NCBI RefSeq assembly: GCF_040183065.1
Contig: NC_091132.1
Location: 91,051,106-91,115,105 of the forward strand
Source of the DNA: Periplaneta americana
Taxonomy: Eukaryota; Arthropoda; Insecta; Blattodea; Blattidae
DNA: 64,000 nt
Direction: 5' to 3'
Position numbers and translations under genes: made by a program. The notes under the pieces were generated by a model. That model was not told the DNA's origin and did no database searches. It was given only the letters and a program-made list of their open reading frames with translations. Numbering within the stretch: position 1 is the stretch's first letter; the number at the start of each line of letters is the position of its first letter. Positions 32,293 to 44,445 of this stretch are shown here, piece by piece.

Positions 32293-32666
32293 AATACAAT
32301 AACTTGGGATGTTCCATTGTTTTATAGAATTTTAAGATTGTTTCTCGTCTTATTATCTTCAGCAAACTTGATTAATTATATTGTTCCTTTTCACAGTTGA
32401 AATCTATGCAATTTGTTGTTTAATTCATTGGTTTTTCCTAAGTAACCTCACATTCAAAATAGTTAAAACATTTCACTTATAATTTACCACTATTTTTTGC
32501 AGTCTTTGCTCTGAGATGAGTTTTATATATTAATAGCTGTTTTTAGACACTCTTAATAGTAGCTTCATCGTTTAAAAATTATGAATTTAACAATTCTTTC
32601 AAAGTGAATCGAAAATTGAATAATGAATCTCGATTTATAGATAAGCTGTCTTAAATAAACCGTGTA

Positions 32667-32920
32667 GTCCACACCTGTGAAGTAACGGTTAGCGAGTCCG
32701 GCCGTGAAACCAGGTGGCTCGGGTTCGAATCCCAGTCGGGGTAAATTACCTGTTTGAGGTTTTTTCGGGGTTTTCCCTCAACCCAATATGAGGAAATGCT
32801 GGTTAACTATCAGTGCTGGACCCTGAACTCATTTCACCGGCATTGTAACCTTCATTTCATTCATACGCTAAGTAATCTGAGATGTTGATAGAGCGTCGTA
32901 AAATAACTCACTAAAAAAAT
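32667..32920 (+). mobile_element. tRNA-derived SINE, family B, copy 1
   Basis: The head CACACCTGTGAAGTAACGGT with B box GGTTCGAATCC is followed by GAGGTTTTTTCGGGGTTTTC, CCCTCAACCCAATATGAG and CTCATTTCACCGGCATT. The tail ends AAAATAACTCACTAAAAAAA. It matches the copy at 60159-60419 block for block. A convincing target duplication is not visible. Confidence 0.88.
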
Positions 32921-33990
32921 AGAGCGTGTATAATTTTTATACGAAACTTATGTAGACTTGGGATATAAAACGTTACTAATAATCCATGCACAAGCGATGG
33001 ATGGATAAGCAACGCGTAACTATACATGGGAATTGCTTCGTAATAGTTACGCACACGAAACCCCCCGTTTAAGCGTTGTATATAGAGAAAGAATGGCCGA
33101 ATTTGAACATCTGTTCGTATCGATTGTCATTTTATGATGATGGTTTCCTTGTAACCACAGAAGAACACATAATAATTAGAACAATAATGCTATAGCTCCA
33201 CTCTTTGATTAAAATATATCGTGATAATCGATCTGACACAGTTATACTATTGATACCTAGTGCGGCACACTAGCGCACCCTATCGGGTGCAATAGAGAAT
33301 CTCAGTTATTCTGTTACCTTTAGTATTAAAATAATGACGAAACTACGACGTAGCTGTGTAACAGTTGTATTGTTATCCACGGTATGTAGTGATTATTTTT
33401 AAGGAATTTACACACGACTTACAATGGAGCTATTTTTCATGTAAATACAAGACAGTTAAACGTTTGAATAAGAGATTTTATTAGCAAGACCTAATGCCTC
33501 TAAAGCTCAATGCATAGGAAATGTCATTAAAGTGATTTAAACACTAATAATTAGAGGTTAAATGTGGAAGATAAATAAAAGTAAAGAAAAACATTATTTT
33601 TTTTTAATTCGAAAATATACATGGCAGTCCCAATAGAACATTGCTTAATTTCAGCCCATATCCACCGTCTTATTGAAGGAACGCTATAGGCCTCTATCCT
33701 ATTCCACCTTAACGGGTCTGGGCTGCAAGATGCCTCCGTTAGTAGAACGAGTGAGGTTTAGTATCTCTATCTCACTCTCTTCCTAATACGTACAGTATTC
33801 TAGCAAGTTTATCGCACAACATAGGTACGTTGAGTCTGTTGAAATGATAAAAAAACCTATTAATGCCATAATGATGCCTGTAAAAACCTACATTAGCCTA
33901 TATTTTATATACATTATAACTAGACTTCGGATATTTAGGCCATTAACCAACTTTTAGACACCTGAACTAGGCTCCTTAATGTTACTGTAA
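32921..33990. other. No gene recognised
   Basis: AT-rich interval. I could not assign 33640-33800, which is somewhat richer in GC. Confidence 0.4.
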
Positions 33991-33995
33991 TTACA

Positions 33996-34101
<106 letters not shown>

Positions 34102-34124
34102 CTGTTATTTTATTCGTTTAAGAT

Positions 34125-34188
34125 GTGCTTATAAAACACATTTAAGCTTATGTGCATCACACGCTTACCGTTATTAAATGTTAAGAAG
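34125..34188. repeat. 63-bp minisatellite, unit left of hAT
   Basis: A unit starting GTGCTTATAA and ending GTTAAGAAG. Its last 8 bases, TTAAGAAG, are the hAT target site. Further units follow at 36987-37169. Confidence 0.8.
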
Positions 34189-36978
34189 CAGGGGCGTATT
34201 TTGCGGACTACCGGGGCTACCGGCGGTAGCCCAAGGAAATTACAAAAGAAAAAGTTTATAATATAACATAATGTAAAAATTTTGTATTACCGTATTAGTT
34301 TTACCACAGTAATTAAAATTAAAGTAATTGTTAGATTTATATGCGCTCTCTGCTCTCGAAAAGAAACAAGTTGTCAAGGCGGCATCACTGGAGAAACCGC
34401 TGCCGCGAAGGGTAGCCTGTGACCGTTCCGCTCACGTCGCACAACTGCCCGTCCCCCACTCCCTCCTATTTCCATCGTGCACTGTAGGAGGGTGAGTTGC
34501 CGCTCTCGTGATCGGTTTCTTGGAAGGCGCGAAGCAACAATATGCTTAGTACGCTAGCTCATTAATGTGATTGTGTTCTTGCAGTGCAGTATTTTAAATT
34601 TGTGATTTGTTCGAGTGTCTAAGAGTTATATTAATTGTGAATTATTAAGTTTTTAATTTCCCAATTAAGTGATATTGTGAAAAATATGGCAGAACAAGTT
34701 TCTGGAGAGGTTTGTGTTGAAAATGACTGTGCAATAGAAGGTTTATTAAAAGTGCCTTTTAACCGTCGTACATACAACGAGAAAGTTGAAATTGTGAAAA
34801 TGGAAAGACCAACTCCTGAGTTAAATTTGTCCATGGACGTAAAAGAAAAACAGCGTGAGTACACACGCCACTTCACTTCAACATCATATGGTAAGTGGAA
34901 TTGGTTGTGTGGTAGTTCTAAACTGTCTAAACTATTTTGGTGGCCATGTTTGTTATTTAGCCGCGAAACTAATGTGTGGTCAAAAGAGGGGTTTTCTAAA
35001 ATGAACTCCCTTCGAACGGCAGTCCTAAAACACGACAAATCAAAAGCTCATATTTATAGTAGCATGAACTTTGCAAACTTTGGGAAGACAAGAATTGATT
35101 TACAGCTAGATAAGCAAAAAGTTCTACACATTCAACCAACACAATGCTCTTGTGAAAAAAAATCGGGAGATTTTACTGCGTCTTATTAACGCAGTCTACT
35201 TTCTAGGAAAACAAGAATTGGCTTTTCGGGGTCATAATGAGTGTGTGGAATCAGACAATAGAGGAAATTATATTGAATATTTAAGTTCCTTAAGTGAATT
35301 TGACCATTTACTGGCCAATCATCTTGAGAGTTCAACAGTATTCCGTGGTACTTCTCCCGCTATTCAGAATGACTTAATATTTGCTATAAGTGGGGTTATG
35401 ATAGAGAACATAAAATCTGAAATAGAAGAAGCACCTTTTGCGGCCATTGTTGTTGATGAAACAAGTGACTGCTCTAATCAGAGTCAATTGTCCACTGTTT
35501 TAAGATACGTCGATAGTACTGCCAATGTTCAAGAACGGTTTATAGGATTCACAAATGTCAGTTCGGGCAAAACTGCTGCTGCTTTGTTTCAGCATGTGGA
35601 AGGTGTTATAGCAGAATACAATGTCGGCAATAAGTTAATTGCACAGACATACGATGGTGCTTCAGTTATGGCTGGAAATATTAATGGCTTAAAAACAAAA
35701 GTTCAAGAAAAGTATCCTCAAGCACTATTTGTCCATTGTTACAGCCATGTCCTCAATTTAGTTTTGCAACAAACTACTTTATCCATTCCAGAATGCCGTA
35801 TTTTTTTCAAAACACTGTCGGATTTAGCTGCATTTTTCTCATCATCTCCTAAATGATCAGAAAAACTCAAGGAATTTATGAAAAGGAAACTCCCAAAAGT
35901 AGCACCAACTAGATGGAATTTTACATCTCGGCTTGTAAATACAGTAAAGGAATACAGAGAACAACTGACTGCTTTCTTTGAAAATATCATTTGTAATGAC
36001 TCTGAAGAAAACTGGGATGATGATGTAATTGTGCAGGCTCAAGGATATTTGTATTTTTTTCACACAGTTTCAGAATATATTTCTTCTTGAAGTCTATGCT
36101 AGAGTGTTCGCACATACAGATGTGCTCTACAGTATTCTTCAGACAAAAAGTCTAGACATAGCATACTGCTTGCAAGAGGTATCAAAGTTAAAACATACTA
36201 TATCCGAGTTCAGACGTAGTGGGTTTCCGTCCATATGTAGTAATATGGAAAATGAAAATTCTTCAGACAATACAATGGAACCACCATCAAAGCGAAGAAA
36301 AGGAGATGATGAATTGAAATACAGGCAGCTGTACTACAGCATACTAGATCGTATGCACATGGAAATTACTGACAGATTTTCTGATTATGGAAAGCTTCAG
36401 TTCACACATCTTCTAGAATCTCAAAAATTTTCTGCTTATAGAGAAAACTTCCCGAATGAGGCACTAAACAAATCATTTCAGTCCTATAACAGTCACTTTG
36501 ATCAAGTACGTTTGAAAAATGAATTAAGTGTAATATATTCATCAGAAGTCTTTGATTTTTCGAACAAACCTATCCTTGAAATATTATCTGCCATATATTA
36601 AAACCAGCTGAACCAAGTTATTCCTGAAGCCCTTAAATTGGCAAAATTAATTGTGACAATACCAGCTATGTCAGCATCGGTAGAAAGAACATTTTCTGCG
36701 TTGAAGAGAATAAAATCCTACTGTAGATCAACTCATACACAAGAACGTTTATCCGGCTTGGCACTGATGTCAATTGAAAAGTCATTTCTACAGAAACTTC
36801 GCAAGCGGCCCAACTGTAATTTCAATGACGAAGTCATCAAAGTATTTTCGTCCCAATCAAGACGTCTGGAATTCACATATAAATAGGTAAGGAATTTTAT
36901 TATAGGGTTTTAAAAATATATTTTGTGTAATAATAGGGTCAGTGGTAGCCCAGACCCTTAAACCAGTATACGCCACTG
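34189..36978 (+). mobile_element. hAT element (2790 bp) with perfect 8-bp target duplication
   Basis: The ends are CAGGGGCGTAT at the left and the complement of CAGTGGCGTAT at the right. They are flanked by identical TTAAGAAG at 34181-34188 and 36979-36986. The 5' subterminal region is GC-rich (ACCGGGGCTACCGGCGGTAG) and the 3' end holds GGTAGCCCAGACCC. The interior encodes a ZMYM1-like hAT transposase on the plus strand. The perfect duplication suggests a fairly young insertion. Confidence 0.95.
34686..36886 (+). pseudogene. hAT transposase, ZMYM1-like (TTF zinc finger, DUF4371)
   Basis: Four collinear segments make up the gene. 34686-35189 holds a TTF-type zinc-finger-like N-terminus (KWNWLCGSSKLSKLFWWPCL). 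35160-35856 holds the DUF4371/RNase H-like part with VVDETSD and QTYDGASVMAG, then VHCYSHVLNL. 35857-36601 continues the domain. 36602-36886 holds the hAT dimerisation motif SASVERTFSALKRIK. Breaks: a frameshift in an A8 run near 35155, a TGA at 35854-35856, a frameshift in a T7 run near 36055 and a TAA at 36599-36601. Two breaks lie in homopolymers and could be sequencing errors, but the stops could not. The enzyme would excise and insert its own element; this copy is inactive or very recently lost. Confidence 0.92.
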
Positions 36979-37169
36979 TTAAGAAGCGCTTATAATACAA
37001 ATTTAATATTATTTGCAACACACGTTTTTCGTTATTAATTGTTACGGAGCGCTTATAATACAAAATTAAGATTATGTACAGCACACTTTTTCCGTTATTA
37101 CAAATTTTAAGAAGTGCTTATAATAAAAATTTAGGATTAAGTACAGCATTCTTTTTCCGTTATTAATTT
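36979..37169. repeat. 63-bp minisatellite, units right of hAT
   Basis: Three units start GCGCTTATAATACAAATTTA, GCGCTTATAATACAAAATTA and GTGCTTATAATAAAAATTTA. Each ends in a TTTTTC-GTTATTA-type block. They continue the unit at 34125-34188. Confidence 0.85.
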
Positions 37170-39879
37170 CACACTATAATCAAACAAGAACCTAATATAC
37201 ATACCTAATACCTTTGTTGTTTTGCTGACAGTTACATTTTGTGTACTTATTCAAATAAGCGCAGACAGTGTACATGTTTTAAAAGTGTAAAATCTTAGCC
37301 TTAACTGTACCACCCTTACTTGTCTCTTGAATTTTTCAGCGGAGATGTTCGGCAAGAGAGCGAAAGATTATTCCATCAATTTAGCTATTACCCCGTTATT
37401 CGTAAATTAAATATATGGTAATTTTAGAGGTATAACACAATTTAAGCACAAGAAATCGATCTAGTTCTTAATGAAATTATGTTCTATGAATTTATTAAAG
37501 GAACTAATTAATTCCCAGTTCTCAAGAAAAATACTTATAAATAGTTGATGAAACAGCCGCCATATGTTAAATGCTATTTTCTTAACGGGGAATCCCCTAT
37601 AGGCATTGCCACATCTGACCTACTATGTAGAAAATTTCTTGTAGTTCTGAAATTATTTGTTTGCTATAATGTAAACACAACACACACCATTTACAATAAC
37701 ATAAAAACAGGTGAGATAACGTTGACGGTGAAGGTAGCTACTTTGAATATCTAATTTGGTGCTATTGCGAATAACATGTGGTATTTAGCACAAATAACTT
37801 GTCTATCAGGACTTTTACATAATTACACACAGGGCTTTCTTTCTCGTGTGATACTACACGGACACAAATTTTAGGGGACCATTCGAAAAAACATGACTGA
37901 ATCCATGGATTATACACTCCAGTTGCTTCCATTCCAGAGAAAATAATCCCTAAGACTAATTTCGCTACGCCTTTCCATTTTTGGGATACCTAGAATCTAC
38001 ATTAGATAAACACATAAAGGAGATTTCATTAACGTTGACCAGCAAGCGCCTGACCTCCACAAAGGACAATATGCAACATCACACTGACAAAGGACAAACA
38101 TATATGCTTTAGGCGGGAACTGAATCCACTGTTTTGGCTTCCATGCCACGATAAAACTGCGCACCTTAAAGCCTGAGTTTAACAACTGCGCAATGACGCC
38201 TGCGTGAGCGTGATGCGGCATGCAGAAGTAAAATCTGTATTTATTTAGGAGGCTGGATCTGGATTTTAATAACTACGCGCATGACTATTGCGGAGCGACT
38301 CTGCGCAAGACCCGCTGCGTAATACGGCAGCGGGATCCAGACTTTGACTTCTGCTTCATACGCAGTACCGTGTTATGCACTGTGGTATAATGATTAGGGG
38401 TCTGAATTTAGTTACACACTATATAGTAGTATTGTTACTTCGTATATATTACATTTAACCTAGTCCACATACATGTGTGTCTGATATGATAGAATTATAT
38501 CTACTATATTTGGATGAGCATGATGCACACTGAGAGCGTGGTTTACTGCAATACAAAGTTTAAATATTCCAAAAATAGCAAATAATACCTAAAGGAGGCA
38601 AGTACTCACCTCTTGAACTGCTCTCTTAGCCCTTCAGACCTGAAATTTACCTTTGCAGCAGTTTTCTAGAGGCGCTGTGCTTAAATTTTCTTTGTCTTCA
38701 TTAAAGGCTTCTATGATCGGACATGTTACGCATTGCTTCCCACACCACAGCTAAGTATCCAGAAACATGTGATGTCAGACGCATATGGAGCCGTGGTAAA
38801 ATATATACGAACTAGCAATACTACTTTATAGTGCATATACTTCCGATCCTACTATATCCATACCCTTTATAGGAGGTTGGAAATTCTGTACAGCATTGTT
38901 CTTGTATTGTAGGCCTACGGTATTCGTCGTTGTATCATTAGTTCCAAAGAAGAGTTTGAAGAGAAATTATTTAAAGATTGTGTGCGTAGATTTCCTGTTA
39001 CGTTAGTAAAGTCATACAAGGACAGGATTTAAAAAAAAATCTGTAAATGTAGTCCATCCTTCTACTGAAAATATTTTTGGAATCCTCAGTAGCATGTAAA
39101 CTAGTAGGCCTAAGCTTAAATCATTAATATCATCGTCTGACTTTCGCGCATCCCTTTGTCTTCCGTCCTTGAATATCTACTCTACACCATCTAGCGGCAT
39201 CAATAGACTAAGTACCACACGTCTCAATGTCATTGCTGCATATCGAAAAATGTGGATCGCGGTCTGGGATTTCGCGGAAAAAATTGTTGCCATGACATAG
39301 TAAGGGACGCTAATATATTAGCCTACATATTTTTGTCTTTCTATTTATCAGCAAATTTTGATTTAAGATGTGACATAAACCATTACAGTACTACATATAA
39401 ATATGTCTAATTTTAGATTAAACAAGACCCAAGACAAGTTGCTTGTAACTCGGACCTAAGTATTACAATAGATTCCCTGAAAATGTAAATCATTTACGCT
39501 TTGGACTATTGTCGGTAATGAGAATTAGTGCATAACAACACGCATCATAGAGTCCGTGGAGCTTTTGCATGTCTTCTTCGGAACAAGGGTTGGCAAGTTC
39601 ATAAGAGGTCCACTGTATTTCTGAAGATGACTCTCACAGAAGAGCGGATATAATAGCATAAAACAGGAAACAACAAAAGGCTATTATCATAGATCCAATT
39701 AGGCCCTACGCATGGAGAGCGATCTCAACCAAGTTCATCAGGTTGATCATGAAAAGAGGACCATTTATGAGCCTTGTATTCCCTACCTTAGTGCCAAGTA
39801 TAACATCCCTCTGTTCTATTGGATAGTAACAGGTTTATTTTTTGGTGCTCGGGGTTCTTTAACAATATATATATATATA
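37170..39879. other. Long interval without recognisable genes
   Basis: A slightly GC-richer stretch at 38000-38345 contains repeated TGCGCA/GCGTAAT words, but I cannot assign it. Nothing else noticed. Confidence 0.4.
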
Positions 39880-40339
39880 AAGCATCGATTAACAGAAACA
39901 ATTGGAGACAAGGGGTGTGTTCGGATAACTGAATTTTCGGATAACCGATCATTTATGAAAACAAATTGTACCGGTGTCATAGGAGCAGTATGAAACAAAG
40001 AAACACTGATATTAAACACAAAACTGTACATACAGTACATATTTTGTATCACACGTCTTACAAATTTACAAATAACATAGAAAACTGACTAGCCTAGTTT
40101 GACAAGTTCAAAACGGCCATTAAAGTAGGCCTACTGTTCAGGAAAAGAAGTCCAAACTTATTTCTTTGCTTCAGAGGTGAGACTTGTTTTTTTTTTTTTT
40201 TTTTTTGCCGCTAAATAACGCAAACAGCGCTAGCGAAACTTCTAAATGGCGTGCGCCCAAATTCAAATCTTTCGACTGGAACGCTTTCGGTTAACCGATG
40301 TTTCCGTTGATCGGTATTCGGATAATCGATGCTCTACTG
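39880..40339. mobile_element. pogo/Tigger-like MITE
   Basis: Both ends show the inverted motif AGCATCGATTA-CxGAA: plus strand at 39881, minus strand ending at 40339 as CAGTAGAGCATCGATTATCC. Subterminal TTCGGATAAC and CGGTTAACCGA words are typical of pogo/Tigger ends. No transposase inside. The left tip is eroded into a TA repeat. Confidence 0.6.
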
Positions 40340-40349
40340 TATATATATT

Positions 40350-41093
40350 CAGGGTTATTCACGAGGAATTACCCTCCATTACACAGCGTATTTCCGAATA
40401 CATTTTGAGCAAAAAATGTCATAAACATTTGTCCTAATCTGAATATTTCAGAATTACACTAATTTGAAGTTGTTTGTGAAATACCATTATTCTTGTGTTT
40501 TAAGGGTAAAAGAGTATTACAGATAAAGAATGAACTATTCAGGAGTATCATTTATTTAATTAGCTAGTATTCTGAAGCTAAGAATGTGTTGTGAATTCCA
40601 TAGTTGCTTCGTACAGAATTTTTTTTTTATTTTTAATTACAAAATTACATTGTCTTACGCATTTATCACAACAATTGTTACAAATGACACGACTCTTCTA
40701 AGTTCTTTAAGATTATTACGTTAGGATACATAAGTGAACTGTAAAGAATCAAGTTCCTAAAGTACAACAATTTTTGTGATTAGTACATAAGAATGATGTC
40801 ATTTTTAGTTAATAATTCAAAAATTAAATCTGTACAAAGCAATTAACAACACATTTTTCGCTTCAGAATACTAGTCAATTAAAGAAATGATACTTCTGAA
40901 TAATTCATTTTCTATTTTAAATAGTTTTTGACCTTAAAACTAAAGAAAAATATGTATTTTACTAACAATTTCAAATTAATGTATTAATTTAAAAATATTG
41001 AGATTAGGACAAAGGTTTATATGATATTTTTTGCTCAGAATGTCTTCGAAAATAAGCTCCGTAAGTGATGGTAAATTCTCGTGAATCACCCTG
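40350..41093. mobile_element. Long-TIR MITE (744 bp)
   Basis: The ends CAGGGTTATTCACGAGGAAT and the complement of CAGGGTGATTCACGAGAATT begin arms alignable over about 280 bp. Shared internal words are TTTTGAGCAAAAAATGTC-like and AGTATCATTT-TTTAATT. The right flank is TA; the left flank is AT-rich. CAGGGTG and long TIRs recall the Tc1/mariner-superfamily copies at 14.8-17.1 kb, so mobilisation by that kind of transposase is plausible. Confidence 0.82.
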
Positions 41094-41100
41094 TATATAT

Positions 41101-41450
41101 CATCATCATCATCATCAAGTTATAGTCCCAGAAGAACTGTTACGATCCACAAAAGTTTTCAGCCTATCTCTTCCTTGGACATCCAGTGGATCTCCTGGCT
41201 CTAGGTTAGTAATGCAGGATTGCATGAGGGATTCTAGCCCTAGACATACGCCTCACATGCTGACGCCAATTATCTTGATAGTGATATTTGTCTACTAGTA
41301 CAGAGTTCTTTACAAGTTCCTTTAAGAAGTCTTCATTTCTTTTATGGTCCCACTTAGTATAGCCAGTTCTCCGGCGCATGAATCTCAATTCACTGGCAGA
41401 GATTCTGCTTGCATTACATTTTCTTATAGTTCATGCTTCACATGTGTGTG
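41101..41450 (-). mobile_element. LINE 3' end with (ATG)n tail
   Basis: The minus strand reads RRTGYTKWDHKRNEDFLKEL and then VRRMSRARIPHAILHY, followed by SRCP-like remnants of a GRP.KRW motif in broken frame. This is a standard insect LINE ORF2 C-terminus. The 3' tail is (ATG)n at 41101-41115. 5'-truncated and damaged. Confidence 0.78.
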
Positions 41451-41558
41451 TATATATATATCACCTTTTGAAATTAAAAGAATCATCACACAAATTCTTA
41501 AAGATTCCCTGCAGATTTACAATTTCATTTATAGAGTAAAAAAGGTTTTAATTAAGGA

Positions 41559-42409
41559 TATGCCATATGTTAGGAGAAAATCCACAAACAATTAGGGAAA
41601 ACGCGGAAATTCTTGTTGAAGCAAGTAGAGCGATAGGGTTGGAAGTAAATCCCAAAAAGACTAAGTATATGATTATGTCTCGTGACCAGAATATTGTACG
41701 AAATGGAACTATAAAAATTGGAAATTTATCCTTCGAAGAGGTGGAAAAATTCAAATATCTTGGAGCAACAGTAACAAATCTAAATGACACTCTGGAGGAA
41801 ATTAAACGCAGAATAAATATGGGAAATGCCTGTTATTATTCGGTTGAGAAGCTTTTGTCATCTAGTCTTCTGTCAAAAAATCTGAAAGTTAGAATTTATA
41901 AAACAGTTATATTACCGGTTGTTCTGTATGGTTGTGAAACTTGGACTTTCACTTTGAGAGAGGAACAGAGATTAAGGGTGTTTGAGAATAAGGTTCTTAG
42001 GAAAATATTTGGGGCTAAGAGGGATGAAGTTACAGGAGAATGGAGAAAGTTACACAACGCAGAGCTGCACACATTGTATACATCACCTGACATAATTAGG
42101 AACATAAAATTCAGACGTTTGAGATGGGCAGGACATGTAGCACGTATGGGCGAATCCAGAAATGCATATAGAGTGTTAGTTGGGAGGCCGGAGGAAAAAA
42201 GACCTTTGGGGAGGCCGAGAAGTAGATGGGAGTATAATATTAAAATGGATTTGAGGGAGGTAGGATATGATGGTAATGACTGGATTAATCTTGCTCAGGA
42301 TAGGGACCAATGGCGGGCTTATGTGAGGGCGGCAATGAACCTACGGGTTCCTTAAAAGCCAGTAAGTAAGTAAGTAAATAAGTAAGTAAGTAAGTAAGTA
42401 TGCCATATG
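41559..42409 (+). mobile_element. 5'-truncated LINE with 11-bp target duplication
   Basis: The insert runs from about 41570 to 42398 and is flanked by TATGCCATATG at 41559-41569 and 42399-42409. It ends in (TAAG)n. Further 3' fragments of this family lie at 29.5, 55.9 and 57.5 kb. Confidence 0.92.
41567..42355 (+). pseudogene. LINE reverse transcriptase C-terminal part (open frame)
   Basis: About 260 codons remain open: GLEVNPKKTKYMIMSRDQN, KFKYLGATVT, VRIYKTVILPVVLYGCETWT, LRRLRWAGHVARM and a C-terminus GRPRSRW...WRAYVRAAMNLRVP. The order fits the RT thumb and connection region plus the C-terminal tail of a non-LTR retrotransposon ORF2. The frame starts just past where the catalytic YADD motif would be, so the polymerase centre is missing. 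The open frame reflects recent arrival by 5'-truncated retrotransposition, not function. Confidence 0.88.
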
Positions 42410-43802
42410 CTAATTTTAATTAAAATCTTTTATTTGTAAGTTTAATGTTAAGGTTATCCTACAATATGTTATTTCAGAGTTGACATCAACAGTGTTTAAT
42501 TACTGCAATTTATTTTTATAACAATATTCATCTTTAATTCATTATATTTGCTATTAACTTCCGAATCCTCGTTGTCATCCTTAATTGAGGCCTGACGATT
42601 TATTTTTCTTTAAGTAAATCTCTCTGTCCCTTGTCTGTCTATCTCTCTTTCTCTCGCTCTTTTAAAATTAGAGTATACATATGATTAATAGATCATTCTT
42701 TTTATTCAATTCGAAAATATTTTAATTTCTTAATAATGTGATATCAATATCTAATTTACTTTTTAACAGTGTACTATGTACTGCTTTTTTAAATTGACTT
42801 TGTTAATTGCCTATATAGTGTCTAAACACAATTTCAGTAATTATTGCTACAATGCTATAATAAAACAATAAGAGATATTTTTGATAAACATGCGAGAATA
42901 TTAACTTTTTCCTAGTTTCTTAAAAAAATAAACAATAAAATAAAATGGATATTAATAAACTTAATTACTAATTTAATCATAATTATAAATAAATAATAAT
43001 TTAATTAAAATTTGCAACAAAATACCTAAATAATAATAAATTAATAAATAAGTAAAATAATATTTAATATTTTAATAAACTTGCATTGATAGCCTACTTA
43101 TATTAAAACCAAAACAAATAAAAAATAATTAAAATTCTTTTAATAATATGTTTAATTTATTATTTAAAGACTTTTTATTAGTTAGAGTTTTAGTAGGATG
43201 GTTTGTTACCTTCCATCAGTTCTTAATGTTGAACCACAGGGGTTGAAAAAATTAATTCTGCAAAACCATTACAATAACGGGAAACTGTAATATTCAGTGA
43301 ACTGTACTTTGTAATCTATACAAGTTTGGCAGTTTATATTGCTTATGCTCTGAATACAATTACTAATGTATATATTCCAGACCCAATTAGCGAATTGATT
43401 TATTAAATCCTTTTATTTTGGGACAAATAAGAACATAAGAAGATTAAAGCTATTACTATTATTAATATCGGAAACCGAACTACGGTTGGTTTGCGTTTGA
43501 CCTGTATACCGTTATTTGCCTAATGTTTGCATGTTCTAACTTGCACAGTGTATAAAACATACCCTTTCGGAACCGTGACTGCTATAGATGTTGAACATTA
43601 TGCGTATGCCTTTATGGAAGAGCGCACAACAGCATCAGATTGCACTACATCAAGTAGTGCAGAATGTTTAATCATTACTAATAGAGCACTGCAAACCAGG
43701 AAATTGCTAGAAGCCTCGCTGCGCTGTTGCCATATCGTATACAGTGTACAAGCGAAAATTCATCTGCGCGTTAAATCTACGTAAATATTAATTTTTGGTC
43801 TT
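42410..43802. other. Very AT-rich interval
   Basis: Poly-AT sequence with ATAATAATTTAATT-like words. No gene. The frame at 43527-43784 has no recognisable motif. Confidence 0.45.
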
Positions 43803-43948
43803 ACAGAATATATCTGTTACGATAACAATTGATATTAGAGGAGAAAAATTCGCTCTGGCGTCGGGATCAAACCCGACAGAATATATCTGTTACGATAACA
43901 ATTGATATTAGAGGAGAAAAATTCGCTCTGGCGTCGGGATCAAACCCG
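43803..43948 (-). repeat. Perfect 73-bp tandem duplication within tRNA-repeat family 2
   Basis: Identical 73-bp copies at 43803-43875 and 43876-43948. Each contains the 3' part of the tRNA-like sequence and its terminator side (GAGGAGAAAAATTCGCTC). Confidence 0.95.
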
Positions 43949-43999
43949 AGTCCTTGGTTCTACGTAGGCCAAGCGCTCTAACCAATGAGCTACGCCGAA
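43927..43999 (-). tRNA. tRNA-like sequence, repeat family 2, left (decayed)
   Basis: The minus strand reads TTCGGCG-TA-GCTC-ATTGGTTA-GAGC, an anticodon arm CTTGG...CCAAG with an enlarged loop (CCTACGTAGAA), and T arm CGGG-TTTGATC-CCG. B-box substitution and the large loop mark it as a pseudogene. Confidence 0.5.
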
Positions 44000-44315
44000 G
44001 TTCAATCCACAGCACCGAGTCAAATCCCTCTCCTCCAGTGTTTTTCCCTTTGTGGCCTGACTCCAAGTTCGACATGTGTGTTGACATTTATATTAAGTCG
44101 ACTGTCATTATGAAAGGAGCGCACTCAATTGAGTGACTTGGTGCAGTAGTATGCACTGTTGCTCGAAGAATCTGTGTAAAAATTAATTTTTGGTCCTACA
44201 GAATACATATTATGTTGACACTAGAAATATACGTCAACATATATGCCTAACCTGGAGTCAGGTCACAAAGGGAAACACTGAAGGAGGAAGATTCGATCCG
44301 GTGCTGTGGATTGAA

Positions 44316-44387
44316 TTCGGCGTAGCTCAGTGGTCAGAGCGCTTGGTACGTAAAACCAAGGACCCGGGTTCGATCCCCGGCGTCGGA
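44316..44387 (+). tRNA. tRNA-like cloverleaf, repeat family 2, right
   Basis: 72 nt: acceptor TTCGGCG/CGTCGGA pairs fully with two wobbles, D stem GCTC/GAGC, anticodon arm around TTGGT-ACGTAAA-ACCAA, T stem CCGGG/CCCGG. B box GGTTCGATCCC; T5 run follows within 10 nt. With the 5-bp stem the triplet reads GTA (Tyr-type) but with C at position 33; an extra C-G pair can also form. The shared TTGGTACGT(T/A)AAACCAA links it to the 285-bp array family. Confidence 0.6.
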
Positions 44388-44445
44388 GCGAATTTTTCTC
44401 CTCAAATATTAATTGTCAACATTACAGAGATTATTCTGTAGGACA

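Larger units (their letters stand above)
43803..44445. repeat. Inverted pair of tRNA-bearing repeat family 2
   Basis: Two units in opposite orientation, each with TACAGAATA-like outer ends, a GAGGAGAAAAATTCGCTC block, a tRNA-like core and a CAATCCACAGCACCG block. GTTTTTCCCTTTGTGGCCTG and TGACTCCA follow. TTAATTTTTGGTC(C/T)TACAGAATA occurs at 43790 and again at 44181. Confidence 0.8.
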
